Part shown: positions 36,148 to 45,386 of the stretch, piece after piece
Layout of the letters: every line of letters begins with the position of its first letter
Numbering within the stretch: the stretch's first letter is position 1
Assembly (NCBI RefSeq): GCF_008868005.1
Contig: NZ_WAAO01000001.1
Coordinates: forward strand, 1,473,792-1,537,791
Direction: 5' to 3'
Length of the DNA: 64,000 nt
From: Microbacterium algeriense
GTDB lineage: Bacteria; Actinomycetota; Actinomycetes; Actinomycetales; Microbacteriaceae
Program-made: the position numbers and the translations under genes
Notes under the pieces: model-generated
What the model was told of the DNA's origin: nothing
The model's database searches: none
Seen by the model: only the letters and a program-made list of their open reading frames with translations

Positions 36148-37106
36148 GGGCGGTCGCACGGCGCTTGGCCGCCGGGGTCGTGGCGCTCGCCGTGCTCGGC
36201 GCGCTCTCGGCCTGCAGCGCGCGGGCGACGGAATGGGGCGACGGGGAGTACGAGGTCGCCGGCGGCGGATCGACGGGCGTCTATTACGACTACGGCCGTC
36301 ACCTGGCCGATGAGCTGTCCGACTCCCTGGGAGTCGCCCTGTCGGTCCGGGAGACCGCGGGCTCCGTCGACAACCTGCTCCGGGTGGCGTCGGGGGAGGC
36401 GCTCCTCGGCTTCGCCCAGGGGGACACCGCGGCGGACGCGGTAGCGGGGAAGGGCGCGTTCGACCAGCCTCTTCCGGTGCGGGCGCTCGCGCGGCTGTAT
36501 GACGAGTACGTGCAGGTGGTGGTGCGAGACGACTCCGCCATCGACGACATCGGCGACCTCGCAGGACGCACGATCTCCCTCGGCGCCGAGAACTCCGGGG
36601 TCAACGTGATCGCGGCGCGGATCCTGGCCGCGGCGGATGTGGACACCGCGTCCGTCCACGACGCGAGACTCGATCTGGCCGCGTCGATCGCCGCGATGGA
36701 GAGCGGTGAGATCGACGGCTTCTTCTGGGTGGGCGGACTGCCCACCCCGGGCATCTCCGCTCTGGCCGGGACGACACCGGTGCGACTGCTGCCGGTCGAT
36801 CAGGAGTGGGTCAACCGCGTCAACGAGCAGTACTCGCACGCCTACCGACCGGCGGACGTGCCGGCGGGCACCTACGGGATCACGACCTCGGCGCCGACGA
36901 TGGCGGTGCCGAACTACCTGATCACCTCGTCGAGCACCCCGGACGATGTGGCACGCGACGTGCTGACCGGCCTGTTCGACGCGCGGCTGCGGATCGCGGG
37001 CGAGGTGCCCACGGCGGCCCTGCTGGACCGTCGATCGGCGATCTTCACCGGGCCGGTCCCGCTGCATCCGGGCGCGATCGCCTTCTACCGGGCGCTGCGC
37101 GGCTGA
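36144..37106 (+). CDS. TAXI family solute-binding lipoprotein
   Basis: The 320-residue protein has a signal peptide with lipobox LSAC (Cys24), so it should be anchored outside the membrane. The TAXI fold is indicated by VAGGGSTGVYYDYGRHLADEL near the mature start, GLGQGDTAADA-like FAQGDTAADAV, and the segment TISLGAENSGVNVIAARIL. Such proteins normally feed fused TRAP permeases, but none is nearby. Its overlap with the kinase stop suggests it instead presents a ligand to the sensor. The ligand is unknown (organic acids or glutamate in relatives). Confidence 0.85.
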   Translation: MRAVARRLAAGVVALAVLGALSACSARATEWGDGEYEVAGGGSTGVYYDYGRHLADELSDSLGVALSVRETAGSVDNLLRVASGEALLGFAQGDTAADAVAGKGAFDQPLPVRALARLYDEYVQVVVRDDSAIDDIGDLAGRTISLGAENSGVNVIAARILAAADVDTASVHDARLDLAASIAAMESGEIDGFFWVGGLPTPGISALAGTTPVRLLPVDQEWVNRVNEQYSHAYRPADVPAGTYGITTSAPTMAVPNYLITSSSTPDDVARDVLTGLFDARLRIAGEVPTAALLDRRSAIFTGPVPLHPGAIAFYRALRG

Positions 37107-37187
37107 GGTCTGCTCAAGAAATCCTCAAGAATTCTGATATCCCCGCATCGCTCTGCCAGTGTGAGGTCGATCGCACACGATCGGAGG

Positions 37188-37279
37188 CCTGCTGCTCTGC
37201 TGTCGCTGGGAGCGCAGCAGCAGGACGATCCCGCGGCCCGAGGGGGCGGGTCGTGGGGTGTCGATGCAGGGTTGCATCG
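37188..37279 (+). terminator. hairpins between the TAXI gene and the ABC importer
   Basis: The 255-nt gap holds CCTGCTGCT (37188-37196) pairing with AGCAGCAGG (37216-37224) around an inner CGCT/AGCG stem, a likely terminator of the three-gene unit. A separate CGATGCA-GGGT-TGCATCG (37262-37279) might be an operator for the importer. No coding frame in the gap looks real. Confidence 0.55.
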
Positions 37280-37361
37280 GCGCCGCGATCAGGTGATTAC
37301 GAACGTGTAAATCTCACCGATGTGCCTGGAGCACCGGGTACGACGTGGCTAGTTTGGAGAA

Positions 37362-38111
37362 ATGATGACCTCTGATACACCCCTCGTCGTGGTCGAGAAC
37401 GTCCAGAAGCACTATGGCGACTTCCAGGCGCTCACCGACATCGATCTGACCGTCAACTCGGGCGAGGTCGTCGTCGTGATCGGCCCCTCCGGCTCGGGCA
37501 AGTCGACGCTGTGCCGCACGATCAACCGGCTCGAGACGATCACCAGCGGGAGCATCCGCATCGACGGCAAAGAGCTCCCGGCCGAGGGCAAGGGCCTCGC
37601 GAACCTGCGGGCCGACGTCGGCATGGTGTTCCAGTCGTTCAACCTGTTCGCGCACCTGACGATCCTCGAGAACGTCACCCTCGGTCCCATCAAGGTCCGC
37701 GGGCTCAAGAAGGCGGACGCCGAGGCCGAGGCCATGACGCTGCTCAACCGCGTCGGCGTGGCGCAGCAGGCGAACAAGCTCCCCGCGCAGCTCTCCGGCG
37801 GACAGCAGCAGCGCGTCGCGATCGCGCGCGCCCTCGCCATGCAGCCCAAGGTGATGCTGTTCGATGAGCCGACCAGCGCGCTGGACCCCGAGATGATCAA
37901 CGAGGTGCTCGACGTCATGGTCGAGCTCGCCCAGGACGGCATGACCATGATCGTGGTCACGCACGAGATGGGCTTCGCGCGGAAGGCCGCCGACCGTGTC
38001 GTCTTCATGGCGGACGGGCGGATCGTGGAGGAGGCGACTCCCGAGGAGTTCTTCACGAACCCGAAGAGCGACCGTGCCAAGGACTTCCTGTCGAAGCTCC
38101 TCACGCACTGA
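37362..38111 (+). CDS. gluA: amino-acid ABC transporter ATPase (glutamate type)
   Basis: The 249-residue ATPase carries Walker [10 protein letters not shown], a Q-loop in [13 protein letters not shown], signature [15 protein letters not shown], Walker [14 protein letters not shown] and switch His in VVTHEMGFA: the polar amino-acid uptake family. Order and lengths match the gluABCD glutamate importer of Corynebacterium. TAGTTT (37350-37355) lies 6 nt before the ATG. The substrate within the Glu/Gln/Asp group is inferred. Confidence 0.88.
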   Translation: MMTSDTPLVVVENVQKHYGDFQALTDIDLTVNSGEVVVVIGPSGSGKSTLCRTINRLETITSGSIRIDGKELPAEGKGLANLRADVGMVFQSFNLFAHLTILENVTLGPIKVRGLKKADAEAEAMTLLNRVGVAQQANKLPAQLSGGQQQRVAIARALAMQPKVMLFDEPTSALDPEMINEVLDVMVELAQDGMTMIVVTHEMGFARKAADRVVFMADGRIVEEATPEEFFTNPKSDRAKDFLSKLLTH

Positions 38112-38166
38112 CGCGCACCATCGCACCACACAGACCCTGCACACACAGCACACGAAGGAGACGCAC

Positions 38167-39081
38167 ATGCGACGCACACGGACACTCGCTGGCATCGGAA
38201 TCGCAGCGACGGCGCTGCTGGCGCTGACGGCCTGCAACAGCGGAACCCCGTCCAGCACGGGAGCGCCCGAGGGCGGCGACGAGGAGACCTCGAACAGCGC
38301 CCCCTGGACCGTGGAGACCGACGTCACCATCGACGGCAGCCCCACGTTCGACCGGATCTCGTCGTCCGGCACCGTCAAGGTCGGTGTCAAGGAGGACCAG
38401 CCGGGTCTCGGATACCTCGACCCCGTGACCGGGGACCGCACCGGCTTCGACGTCGACATCGCCCGCTGGATGGCCGCCTCCCTCGGCGTCGACCCGGAGA
38501 AGATCGAGTTCCAGGCGATCGCCTCCGCCAACCGCGAGCAGGCCATCGTGAACGGCGACATCGACTACTACGTCGGGACGTACTCGATCACCGACAAGCG
38601 CAAGGAGCAGATCTCCTTCGCCGGCCCGTACTTCGTCACCGGTCAGGGCCTCCTCGTCGCCGCGGACAGCGACATCGCGAGCGTGGACGACCTCGACTCG
38701 TCGACCGTGGTCTGCTCGGCGACCGGATCCACACCGATCCAGAACATCAAGGAGAACTACCCCGAGGTGAAGACGAAGGAGTACGACACGTACTCCAAGT
38801 GCGTCGAGGACCTCAAGAACGGGCAGGTCGACGCCGTCACGACCGACGAGGCCATCCTCATCGGCTACGCGGCGCAGGACCCCGACAACCTCAAGGTCGT
38901 CGGCGAGCCGTTCAGCGAGGAGCGCTACGGCATCGGCGTCGCCAAGGGCGATGACGCGCTGGTGGAGTACTTCAACACGCAGCTGACCGATGGCGGCGAC
39001 ATCTGGCAGCAGATCTTCGACAACAACCTCGGCGCCTCGGGCGTCAAGGCGACCCAGCCCGAGGTCGACCCCGTCGGTTGA
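38167..39081 (+). CDS. gluB: glutamate-type ABC transporter substrate-binding lipoprotein
   Basis: The 304-residue lipoprotein has signal peptide and lipobox LTAC (Cys23), a Ser/Gly/Glu-rich tether to about residue 45, and a type II periplasmic-binding fold: VKVGVKEDQPGLGY, TGFDVDIARWMAASLG, DYYVGTYSITDKRKEQISFAGPYF (in parts) and DAVTTDEAILIGYA. A good ribosome-binding site (GAAGGAG) precedes ATG 38167. A strong hairpin follows its stop and probably lets it be made in excess over the permeases. Confidence 0.9.
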   Translation: MRRTRTLAGIGIAATALLALTACNSGTPSSTGAPEGGDEETSNSAPWTVETDVTIDGSPTFDRISSSGTVKVGVKEDQPGLGYLDPVTGDRTGFDVDIARWMAASLGVDPEKIEFQAIASANREQAIVNGDIDYYVGTYSITDKRKEQISFAGPYFVTGQGLLVAADSDIASVDDLDSSTVVCSATGSTPIQNIKENYPEVKTKEYDTYSKCVEDLKNGQVDAVTTDEAILIGYAAQDPDNLKVVGEPFSEERYGIGVAKGDDALVEYFNTQLTDGGDIWQQIFDNNLGASGVKATQPEVDPVG

Positions 39082-39085
39082 CCTG

Positions 39086-39116
39086 GAGGGGCGGCCGGCT
39101 GAGCCGGCCGCCCCTT
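39086..39116 (+). terminator. intergenic hairpin between gluB and gluC
   Basis: GGGGCGGCCGGC / GCCGGCCGCCCC forms a perfect 12-bp stem with a 3-nt loop, with an added A-T pair. Its place inside an operon suggests partial termination or mRNA 3'-end protection, giving more binding protein than permease. Confidence 0.75.
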
Positions 39117-39157
39117 CACCGACGAGAACGCCGAGACCGGAACCGACAGGAGCAGCA

Positions 39158-39805
39158 GTGGGAGTCATCACCGACCACCTCGACCTCTGGGGAGATGCGC
39201 TGTGGGGAACCATCGTGCTGTTCCTCGGAGGCGGCATCATCGCGCTGGTCCTCGGCCTGATCGTCGGCGCGGCCCGCGTCTCGCCGGTTCCGATCGCCCG
39301 CGCCGTCGGCGGCGTGTACGTCAACTGGATCCGCAACACCCCGCTGACGCTGGTGATGTTCTTCTTCGCGTTCTGCCTCCCGATCCTGCTCGGCGAGCGG
39401 GTGAACTCCCTTCTGCTCGCTGTCATCGCGCTCGGCATCTACACCGCGACCTACGTCGCCGAGGCCCTGCGCGCCGGCATCAACACCGTGCCGGTCGGGC
39501 AGGCGGAAGCGGCACGCGCGATCGGACTGAACTTCGGTCAGGTCATGCGCTACGTGGTGCTGCCGCAGGCGACGCGCTCGGTCGTGCCGCCGATGATGAG
39601 CGTCCTGATCGCGCTCATGAAGAACACGACGGTCGCCGCGGGCTTCTCCGTCGTGAACCTCGGCACGATCCGCGCGGCGCTCAGCGAGCGGGGCGAGAAC
39701 GCCCTGGTCGTGCTGCTGTGGGTCATGGTCATCTTCGTGGTGCTGGTGCTGCTGCTCAGCTGGGTGCAGCGCGTTCTCGAGAACAAGTGGAGGATCGCGC
39801 GATGA
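39158..39805 (+). CDS. gluC: glutamate-type ABC transporter permease 1
   Basis: The 215-residue permease of the HisM/GlnP family has about five helices. The EAA-type coupling loop is ALRAGINTVPVGQAEAARAIGLNFGQ. GTG 39158 with ACAGGAG upstream is the start; an upstream in-frame stretch lies within the gluB 3' region and is not homologous. The stop overlaps gluD (ATGA). Confidence 0.88.
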   Translation: MGVITDHLDLWGDALWGTIVLFLGGGIIALVLGLIVGAARVSPVPIARAVGGVYVNWIRNTPLTLVMFFFAFCLPILLGERVNSLLLAVIALGIYTATYVAEALRAGINTVPVGQAEAARAIGLNFGQVMRYVVLPQATRSVVPPMMSVLIALMKNTTVAAGFSVVNLGTIRAALSERGENALVVLLWVMVIFVVLVLLLSWVQRVLENKWRIAR

Positions 39806-40704
39806 GTTCCGTCCTTTTCGACGTCCCCGGCCCTCGTGCCGTCGTCCGCAACCGGCTCATCGGCGCCCTCACGGTCCTGGTCGTGCTGGCCGTCCTCGGC
39901 TGGGTCGTGTGGCGTCTCTACGCCACCGGCCAGTTCACGGCCGAGAAGTGGAACATCTTCACCTTCTCCGCGGTCTGGGTGCGGTTCGGCGAGGGACTGC
40001 TGAGCACCCTGTCCGCGTTCGCGGCCGCAGGAGTCGGGTCGATCGTCCTCGGCTTCGTCCTCGGCATCGGCCGTCTCTCCGAGCACGCCTGGGTGCGGGA
40101 ACCGGTCCGGTGGATCATCGAGATCATGCGGGCCGTCCCCGTCCTCGTCCTCATGATGCTGCTGTACTACGGCCTCCCGGTGCTCGGCATCAAGATGCCG
40201 CCGTACTTCGCGGTCGTCATCGCGCTGATCGTCTACAACGGCTCGGTGCTCGCCGAGGTGCTGCGCGCCGGGATCGAGTCCCTGCCGCGCGGGCAGAAGG
40301 AGGCCGGGTACGCGATCGGCCTGCGCAAGACGGGGGTCATGTACTTCATCCTCATCCCGCAGGCGGTCCGCGCCATGATGCCGGTGATCATCGCCCAGCT
40401 CGTCGTCGCGCTCAAGGACACCGCGCTCGGCTTCATCATCACGTACCAGGAGCTGCTGTACGTGATCAACCAGATCGGCAACCAGGCGCCCTACGGCTCC
40501 CCGCTGATCCCGGCGGCGATCGTCGGCGGCTCGATGTACGTCGCCGTCTGCCTTCTCCTGTCGTACATCGCGTACCGGCTGCAGCGTCGTGCGAAGCGCT
40601 CGGCGAAGGCGGGACCGGCGGAGCCGGACCCGCGTCAGCACGCAGGCGAGACGAACACGTCTCTCATCGTGCTGCAGGGCGACGGTTCCGACCTGCCGCG
40701 CTGA
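39802..40704 (+). CDS. gluD: glutamate-type ABC transporter permease 2
   Basis: The 300-residue second permease is larger than gluC, with an extra N-terminal helix (about 20-42) and a periplasmic loop (YATGQFTAEKWNIFT). The coupling loop is LRAGIESLPRGQKEAGYAIGLRK. The last ~50 residues form a charged cytosolic tail (RRAKRSAKAG to GDGSDLPR). Two different permeases plus one ATPase and one binding protein is the standard Glu importer composition. Confidence 0.88.
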   Translation: MSSVLFDVPGPRAVVRNRLIGALTVLVVLAVLGWVVWRLYATGQFTAEKWNIFTFSAVWVRFGEGLLSTLSAFAAAGVGSIVLGFVLGIGRLSEHAWVREPVRWIIEIMRAVPVLVLMMLLYYGLPVLGIKMPPYFAVVIALIVYNGSVLAEVLRAGIESLPRGQKEAGYAIGLRKTGVMYFILIPQAVRAMMPVIIAQLVVALKDTALGFIITYQELLYVINQIGNQAPYGSPLIPAAIVGGSMYVAVCLLLSYIAYRLQRRAKRSAKAGPAEPDPRQHAGETNTSLIVLQGDGSDLPR

Positions 40705-40761
40705 TGCCGACCGGGACGCCGCGGCGGGGAGCGTCGCCCCGCGCCGGTAGACTCGATTCTC

Positions 40762-41802
40762 GTGTCAGAGTCTCCTGAAATCACCCCGGAAGCGGTCGAG
40801 GCCGCTGTCGCCGACGCCCTCGCGGCGATCGCTGCCGCAGCCGACACCGCGGAGCTGAAGTCCGCCCGCGCCGCGCACGTCGCGGAGGGGTCGCCGCTCG
40901 CGGTCCTGAACGCCTCGATGCGCCAGGTCGCCCCCGAGAACAAGGCCGCGTTCGGCAAGCTCGTGGGTCAGGGCCGAGGAGAGGTGACACAGGCACTCGC
41001 CGCCAAGGAGGCCGAACTGGCCGCTGCGGAGGTCGCCGCCCGTCTGGAGGCGGAGCGGGTCGACATCACCGCCCTTCCCTCGCGCACGCACGTCGGGGCG
41101 CGGCACCCGCTCACGCTCCTCCAGGACCAGGTCTGCGACATCTTCGTCGGCATGGGATGGGAGATCGCGGAGGGGCCGGAGCTCGAGCACGAGTGGTTCA
41201 ACTTCGACGCCCTGAACTTCGACGTCGATCACCCGGCCCGCCAGGAGCAGGACACCTTCTACGTCGACCCGACCTCGCGCCACCTCGTGATGCGCACGCA
41301 CACGAGCCCGGTGCAGGTGCGCTCGATGCTCGACCGCGAGGTGCCGATCTACGTGCTGTGCCCCGGCCGTGTCTACCGCACCGACGAGTTCGACGCCACG
41401 CACCTCCCGGTCTTCACGCAGTTCGAGGGCCTCGTGATCGACAAGGGCATCACGATGGCGCACCTCAAGGGCACTCTCGACCACTTCGCGCGGCAGCTGT
41501 TCGGCCCTGAGGCCAAGATGCGCTTCCGCACCAACTACTTCCCCTTCACCGAGCCGTCCGCCGAGCTCGACCTGTGGCACCCGACCTTCAAGGGCGGCGC
41601 GCGCTGGATCGAGTGGGGCGGCTGCGGAATGGTCAACCCCAACGTGCTGCGCGCGGCCGGGATCGATCCGGAGGAATACAGCGGCTTCGCGTTCGGCATG
41701 GGCATCGAACGCGGTCTGATGTTCCGCAGCGATGTGCAGGACATGCGGGACATGGCCGAGGGCGACGTCCGATTCAGCGAGCAGTACGGGATGGTGGTGT
41801 GA
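40762..41802 (+). CDS. pheS: phenylalanyl-tRNA synthetase alpha subunit
   Basis: The 346-residue subunit has an N-terminal coiled region (about 1-95) and a class II catalytic core: motif 2 in LCPGRVYRTDEFDATH with FTQFEGLVID, FRTNYFPFTEPSAE and motif 3 in GFAFGMGIERG. It charges tRNA-Phe as an alpha2-beta2 enzyme. The GTG start lies 8 nt after TAGACT (40748-40753). The stop overlaps the pheT ATG by 1 nt (TGATG). Confidence 0.96.
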   Translation: MSESPEITPEAVEAAVADALAAIAAAADTAELKSARAAHVAEGSPLAVLNASMRQVAPENKAAFGKLVGQGRGEVTQALAAKEAELAAAEVAARLEAERVDITALPSRTHVGARHPLTLLQDQVCDIFVGMGWEIAEGPELEHEWFNFDALNFDVDHPARQEQDTFYVDPTSRHLVMRTHTSPVQVRSMLDREVPIYVLCPGRVYRTDEFDATHLPVFTQFEGLVIDKGITMAHLKGTLDHFARQLFGPEAKMRFRTNYFPFTEPSAELDLWHPTFKGGARWIEWGGCGMVNPNVLRAAGIDPEEYSGFAFGMGIERGLMFRSDVQDMRDMAEGDVRFSEQYGMVV

Positions 41803-44327
41803 TGCGCGTCCCGCTTTCGTGGTTGCGTGAGTACGTCGAACTGGCAGCGGACGCCACGCCCGAGGATGTCCTCGCGGCGCTGGTGACCGTCGGCTTCGAA
41901 GAAGAGGACGTGCACCGCTTCGAGATCTCCGGCCCCGTGGTCGTCGGCCAGGTCCTCTCGATCGAGCCGGAGCCGCAGTCGAACGGCAAGACCATCAACT
42001 GGTGCCAGGTGGACGTCGGCTCCGAGCACGGTGGCGTCCGCGGCATCGTCTGCGGTGCGCACAACTTCATCGTCGGCGACAAGGTGATCGTGACGCTCCC
42101 GGGCGCCGTGCTGCCCGGCCCGTTCCCGATCGCCGCCCGCAAGACCTACGGTCACGTCTCCGACGGCATGATCGCCTCGGCACGCGAGCTGGGCCTGGGC
42201 GACGAGCACAACGGCATCCTCGTGCTGTCGGACCTCGGCATCGACGCGCCCGTCGGCGCTGATGCGATCGCGCTTCTCGGCCTCGACGACGTGGCGGTGG
42301 AGATCAACGTCACGCCCGACCGCGGCTACGCGTTCTCCCTCCGCGGAGTCGCCCGCGAGTACGCACACGCCACCGGCGCGGCGTTCCACGACCCGGCGGA
42401 GCGCGACTTCGCCGAGCTGCAGCCCGGCTCCGGGCACACGGCCGCCGTCGACGACCAGGCGCCCGTCCGCGGCAACGTCGGTGCGAGCGAGTTCGTCACC
42501 CGGGTCGTGCGCGATGTCGATCCCTCGCGGCCCACACCGCCCTGGATGATCGCGCGGCTGAGTCTCGCTGGCATGCGCTCGCTGGGCGTACTCATCGACA
42601 TCACGAACTACGTGATGCTCGAACTCGGACAGCCGCTGCACGGCTACGACCTCGACAAGCTCACGGGCGGGATCACCGTCCGCCGTGCGACGCCGGGGGA
42701 GAAGATGACCACGCTCGACGGCGTGGAGCGTGACCTGCACGTCGAAGACCTGCTCATCACCGATGAATCGGGTCCGATCGGTCTCGCCGGCGTCATGGGC
42801 GGCGGCACCACCGAGATGGGCGACACGACGAAGAACGTCCTCATCGAGGCGGCGATCTTCGACCCGACGACCATCGCCCGCACCGCGCGTCGGCACAAGC
42901 TGCCCAGCGAGGCGTCCAAGCGCTTCGAGCGCGGCGTCGATCCGCTGATCCCGTTCGTCGCCGCTCGCCGCGCGGCCGACCTCATGGTCGAGCTCGCCGG
43001 CGGCACGCTCACGGAGGAGGGCGGGGCTCTCTTCGCCGAGATCTTCGTCGCGGAGATCGAGCTCCCGCGCGGTTTCGTGCAGGGGCTCATCGGCGTCGAC
43101 TACACCGACGACGAGATCACCGGGGCGCTGACGACCATCGGCGCGGAGGTCAACCCTTCGACAGGCTCAGGGACCGAGGGGGAGAGCGGGTGGACGGTCA
43201 TCCCGCCCACCTGGCGCCCTGACCTGACCGACAAGTGGACGCTCGCCGAGGAGGTCGCCCGCATCCACGGGCTGGACCGCATCCCGTCGGTGCTGCCGAC
43301 CCCGCCCTCCGGGCGCGGTCTCACCGCGCACCAGCAGGGGCGTCGCCGAGTGGCGAACGCCCTCGCGGCCGCAGGCTTCGTCGAGACCCCCGCCTTCCCG
43401 TTCACGACCGAGGCGCAGAACGACCTGCACGGCTCGGCGTCCGGCGAGCACCTGCCGAGCATCCGCCTGGCCAACCCGCTCGACGGACAGATGCCGTTCC
43501 TGCGGCGCTCGCTCATCCCCGGGCTGTTGCAGACCGCGCACCGCAACATCTCGCGCGGCCTCACCGACCTCGCGATCTTCGAGACCGGCGTCGTGTTCCT
43601 CCCTGAGCCCGGTGTCGAGTACGGCACCGACGAGGTCCCGCCGCTGGGCGCGCGCCCGTCGGATGAGACGCTCGCCGAGCTCGACGCGTCCATCCCGCCG
43701 CAGCACCGCCACGTCGCGGGGCTGCTGACCGGAAACATCGCCCCCCGCCAGCCGGGTCGTCCCGCGGAGCCGGCGGGGCTCGTCGAGGCGTTGGACGCGG
43801 TGCGTGTGATCGCCGCGGCGGCCGGTGTGGACATCGATGTGGTCCAGACGGAGCGCGCTGCACTGCATCCCGGGCGCACAGGTTCGCTCCTGGTGGCGGG
43901 CGAGGCGGTCGGCTACGTCGGCGAGCTGCACCCCGCCGTGGCGGAGGACGCGGACCTGCCAGGACGGGCGATCGTGTTCGAGCTCGACCTCGACCGGATC
44001 CTGACGCTCGCGGGCGGACGGGTCGTCGCGGCCTCGCTGTCGACGTTCCCCGCAGCGACGCAGGATGTTTCGCTCACGCTGTCGGCCGACGTCCCCGCGG
44101 CGGATGTCCGTGCGGCGCTGGCGGAGGGCGCTGGGGCGCTGCTCGAATCGGTGCGTCTGGTCGACGACTATCGCGGCGAGGGGGTGGCGGAGGGTTCGAA
44201 GAGCCTGACGTTCGCCCTGCGCTTCCGCGCCGACGACCGTACGCTCACTGCGGCGGAAGCCTCCGAGGCCAAGCTCGCGGGTGTCGCGGTGGCCGCCGAG
44301 CGCTTCGGCGCAGCCATCCGGGAGTGA
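41802..44327 (+). CDS. pheT: phenylalanyl-tRNA synthetase beta subunit
   Basis: The 841-residue subunit has an N-terminal tRNA-binding (EMAP-like) domain (about 40-150), B3/B4 editing domain (about 215-385), B5 domain (about 400-475), catalytic-like core and a C-terminal anticodon-binding domain (TFPAATQDVSLTLSADV). The family architecture is intact. An odd stretch, NPSTGSGTEGES, in the B5 domain is encoded by a short DNA repeat that also occurs in argC. No other irregularity is seen. Confidence 0.95.
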   Translation: MRVPLSWLREYVELAADATPEDVLAALVTVGFEEEDVHRFEISGPVVVGQVLSIEPEPQSNGKTINWCQVDVGSEHGGVRGIVCGAHNFIVGDKVIVTLPGAVLPGPFPIAARKTYGHVSDGMIASARELGLGDEHNGILVLSDLGIDAPVGADAIALLGLDDVAVEINVTPDRGYAFSLRGVAREYAHATGAAFHDPAERDFAELQPGSGHTAAVDDQAPVRGNVGASEFVTRVVRDVDPSRPTPPWMIARLSLAGMRSLGVLIDITNYVMLELGQPLHGYDLDKLTGGITVRRATPGEKMTTLDGVERDLHVEDLLITDESGPIGLAGVMGGGTTEMGDTTKNVLIEAAIFDPTTIARTARRHKLPSEASKRFERGVDPLIPFVAARRAADLMVELAGGTLTEEGGALFAEIFVAEIELPRGFVQGLIGVDYTDDEITGALTTIGAEVNPSTGSGTEGESGWTVIPPTWRPDLTDKWTLAEEVARIHGLDRIPSVLPTPPSGRGLTAHQQGRRRVANALAAAGFVETPAFPFTTEAQNDLHGSASGEHLPSIRLANPLDGQMPFLRRSLIPGLLQTAHRNISRGLTDLAIFETGVVFLPEPGVEYGTDEVPPLGARPSDETLAELDASIPPQHRHVAGLLTGNIAPRQPGRPAEPAGLVEALDAVRVIAAAAGVDIDVVQTERAALHPGRTGSLLVAGEAVGYVGELHPAVAEDADLPGRAIVFELDLDRILTLAGGRVVAASLSTFPAATQDVSLTLSADVPAADVRAALAEGAGALLESVRLVDDYRGEGVAEGSKSLTFALRFRADDRTLTAAEASEAKLAGVAVAAERFGAAIRE
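43154..43175 (+). repeat. short interspersed repeat inside pheT
   Basis: A 22-bp sequence beginning CCCTTCGACAGGCTCAGGGA is identical to one inside argC at 49374-49395 and is in the same reading frame in both (PSTGSGT). CCCT and AGGG form its ends as an imperfect palindrome. It lies where B5-domain relatives have only a short loop. Confidence 0.8.
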
Positions 44328-44404
44328 CCGATCATCGCCTGACGAGCTCTCCGCTCTGAGCGGATGCTCTTCCCCGCGGCCGTCCTTCCTGATGACATGG
44401 GCAC

Positions 44405-45375
44405 ATGACGGATGTGCTGATCCTCGGAGGGACCGGATGGCTGTCGGGGCGCATCGCGGCGCACGCGCTGGGGGCGGGGGCGACCGTGACGTGCCTGGCC
44501 CGCGGCGGTCGCCCGGCGCCGCCCGGGGCGAGCCTCGTCCTCGCCGACCGCGACGAGGACGACGCCTACGACGTCGTCTCCGGGACGGACTGGGATCACG
44601 TCATCGACATCTCCTCCCGCGCGGATCACGTCGCCGCGGCGGTCCGTGCGCTCGGTGATCGCGCCGCCTGATGGACGTTCGTGTCCTCGATGTCCGTGTA
44701 TCGCGATGACGAGACCGTCGGAACGGACGAATCGGCCCCGCGGCACCCTGCGGCGCAGGAGGGCGAGGAGTACGACTACGGTCCGCAGAAGGTCGCGGCG
44801 GAGGACGCGGTGCAGGATGCTCTCGGCGACAGGGCGCTCCTCCTGCGTCCCGGCCTCATCGTGGGAGACGGCGACCCGAGCGATCGCTTCGGGTATTGGG
44901 CAGCGGCGTTCCTCCGTGCCCTCGACGAGCCGGTGCTCGTCCCTCCGCTCCACGGCCGGAAGGCGCAGATCATCGACGTGGACGACGTCGCCGCGTTCGT
45001 CGTGGCCGCGACCGTCACCGGCGCCGTGAACGCGATCGGGGACGTGCGCGATCTGGAAGACGTGCTCCGGACCGTGCGCGCGGCCACGGGACACATCGGA
45101 CAGGTGATCGTCGGCGATGAGGAGCGCCTCGTCGCGGAAGGCGTCCAGTACTGGGCCGGACCGCGCTCCCTGCCGCTGTGGCTGCCTCCCGAGATGGGCG
45201 GATTCATGACCCGCTCGAACGCACGGTACACGGAGAGCGGCGGCACTCTCTCGCCCCTCTCCGACACGGTGGAACACGTCATGGCCGATGAACGCGAGCG
45301 CGGTGTCGACAGGAGCGCCGGGCCGGACTCACGCGGACCGAGGAGCGCGAACTGCTCGACGTCTTCGCTCGCTAG
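44405..45375 (+). pseudogene. NAD-dependent epimerase-like gene broken by a nonsense codon and a 3' frameshift
   Basis: The frame begins with a Rossmann motif (VLILGGTGWLSGRIA) and DWDHVIDISSRADHV. It stops at TGA 44669-44671 and continues at once in the same frame as WTFVSSMSVYRDD, the conserved SSxSVY strand of SDR epimerases, through IDVDDVAAFVV to about residue 300. Near 45310-45325 the frame shifts: the natural C-terminus (GLTRTEERELLDVFAR, stop TAG 45373-45375) is in another frame, while the original frame runs on into the riboswitch. Two lesions point to a decayed gene rather than two products. Confidence 0.75.
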
Positions 45376-45386
45376 ACTGCGAGGCA

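Noticed and set aside
37107..37361. Small RNA or short gene between the TAXI gene and the ABC importer
   Set aside because: Only hairpins were seen; no start codon with a ribosome-binding site and no clear promoter-terminator pair on one strand.
44669..44671. Selenocysteine or programmed readthrough at the in-frame TGA of the epimerase
   Set aside because: The position does not match a redox-active residue, no SECIS-like hairpin is obvious directly downstream, and a second lesion exists at the 3' end of the same gene.
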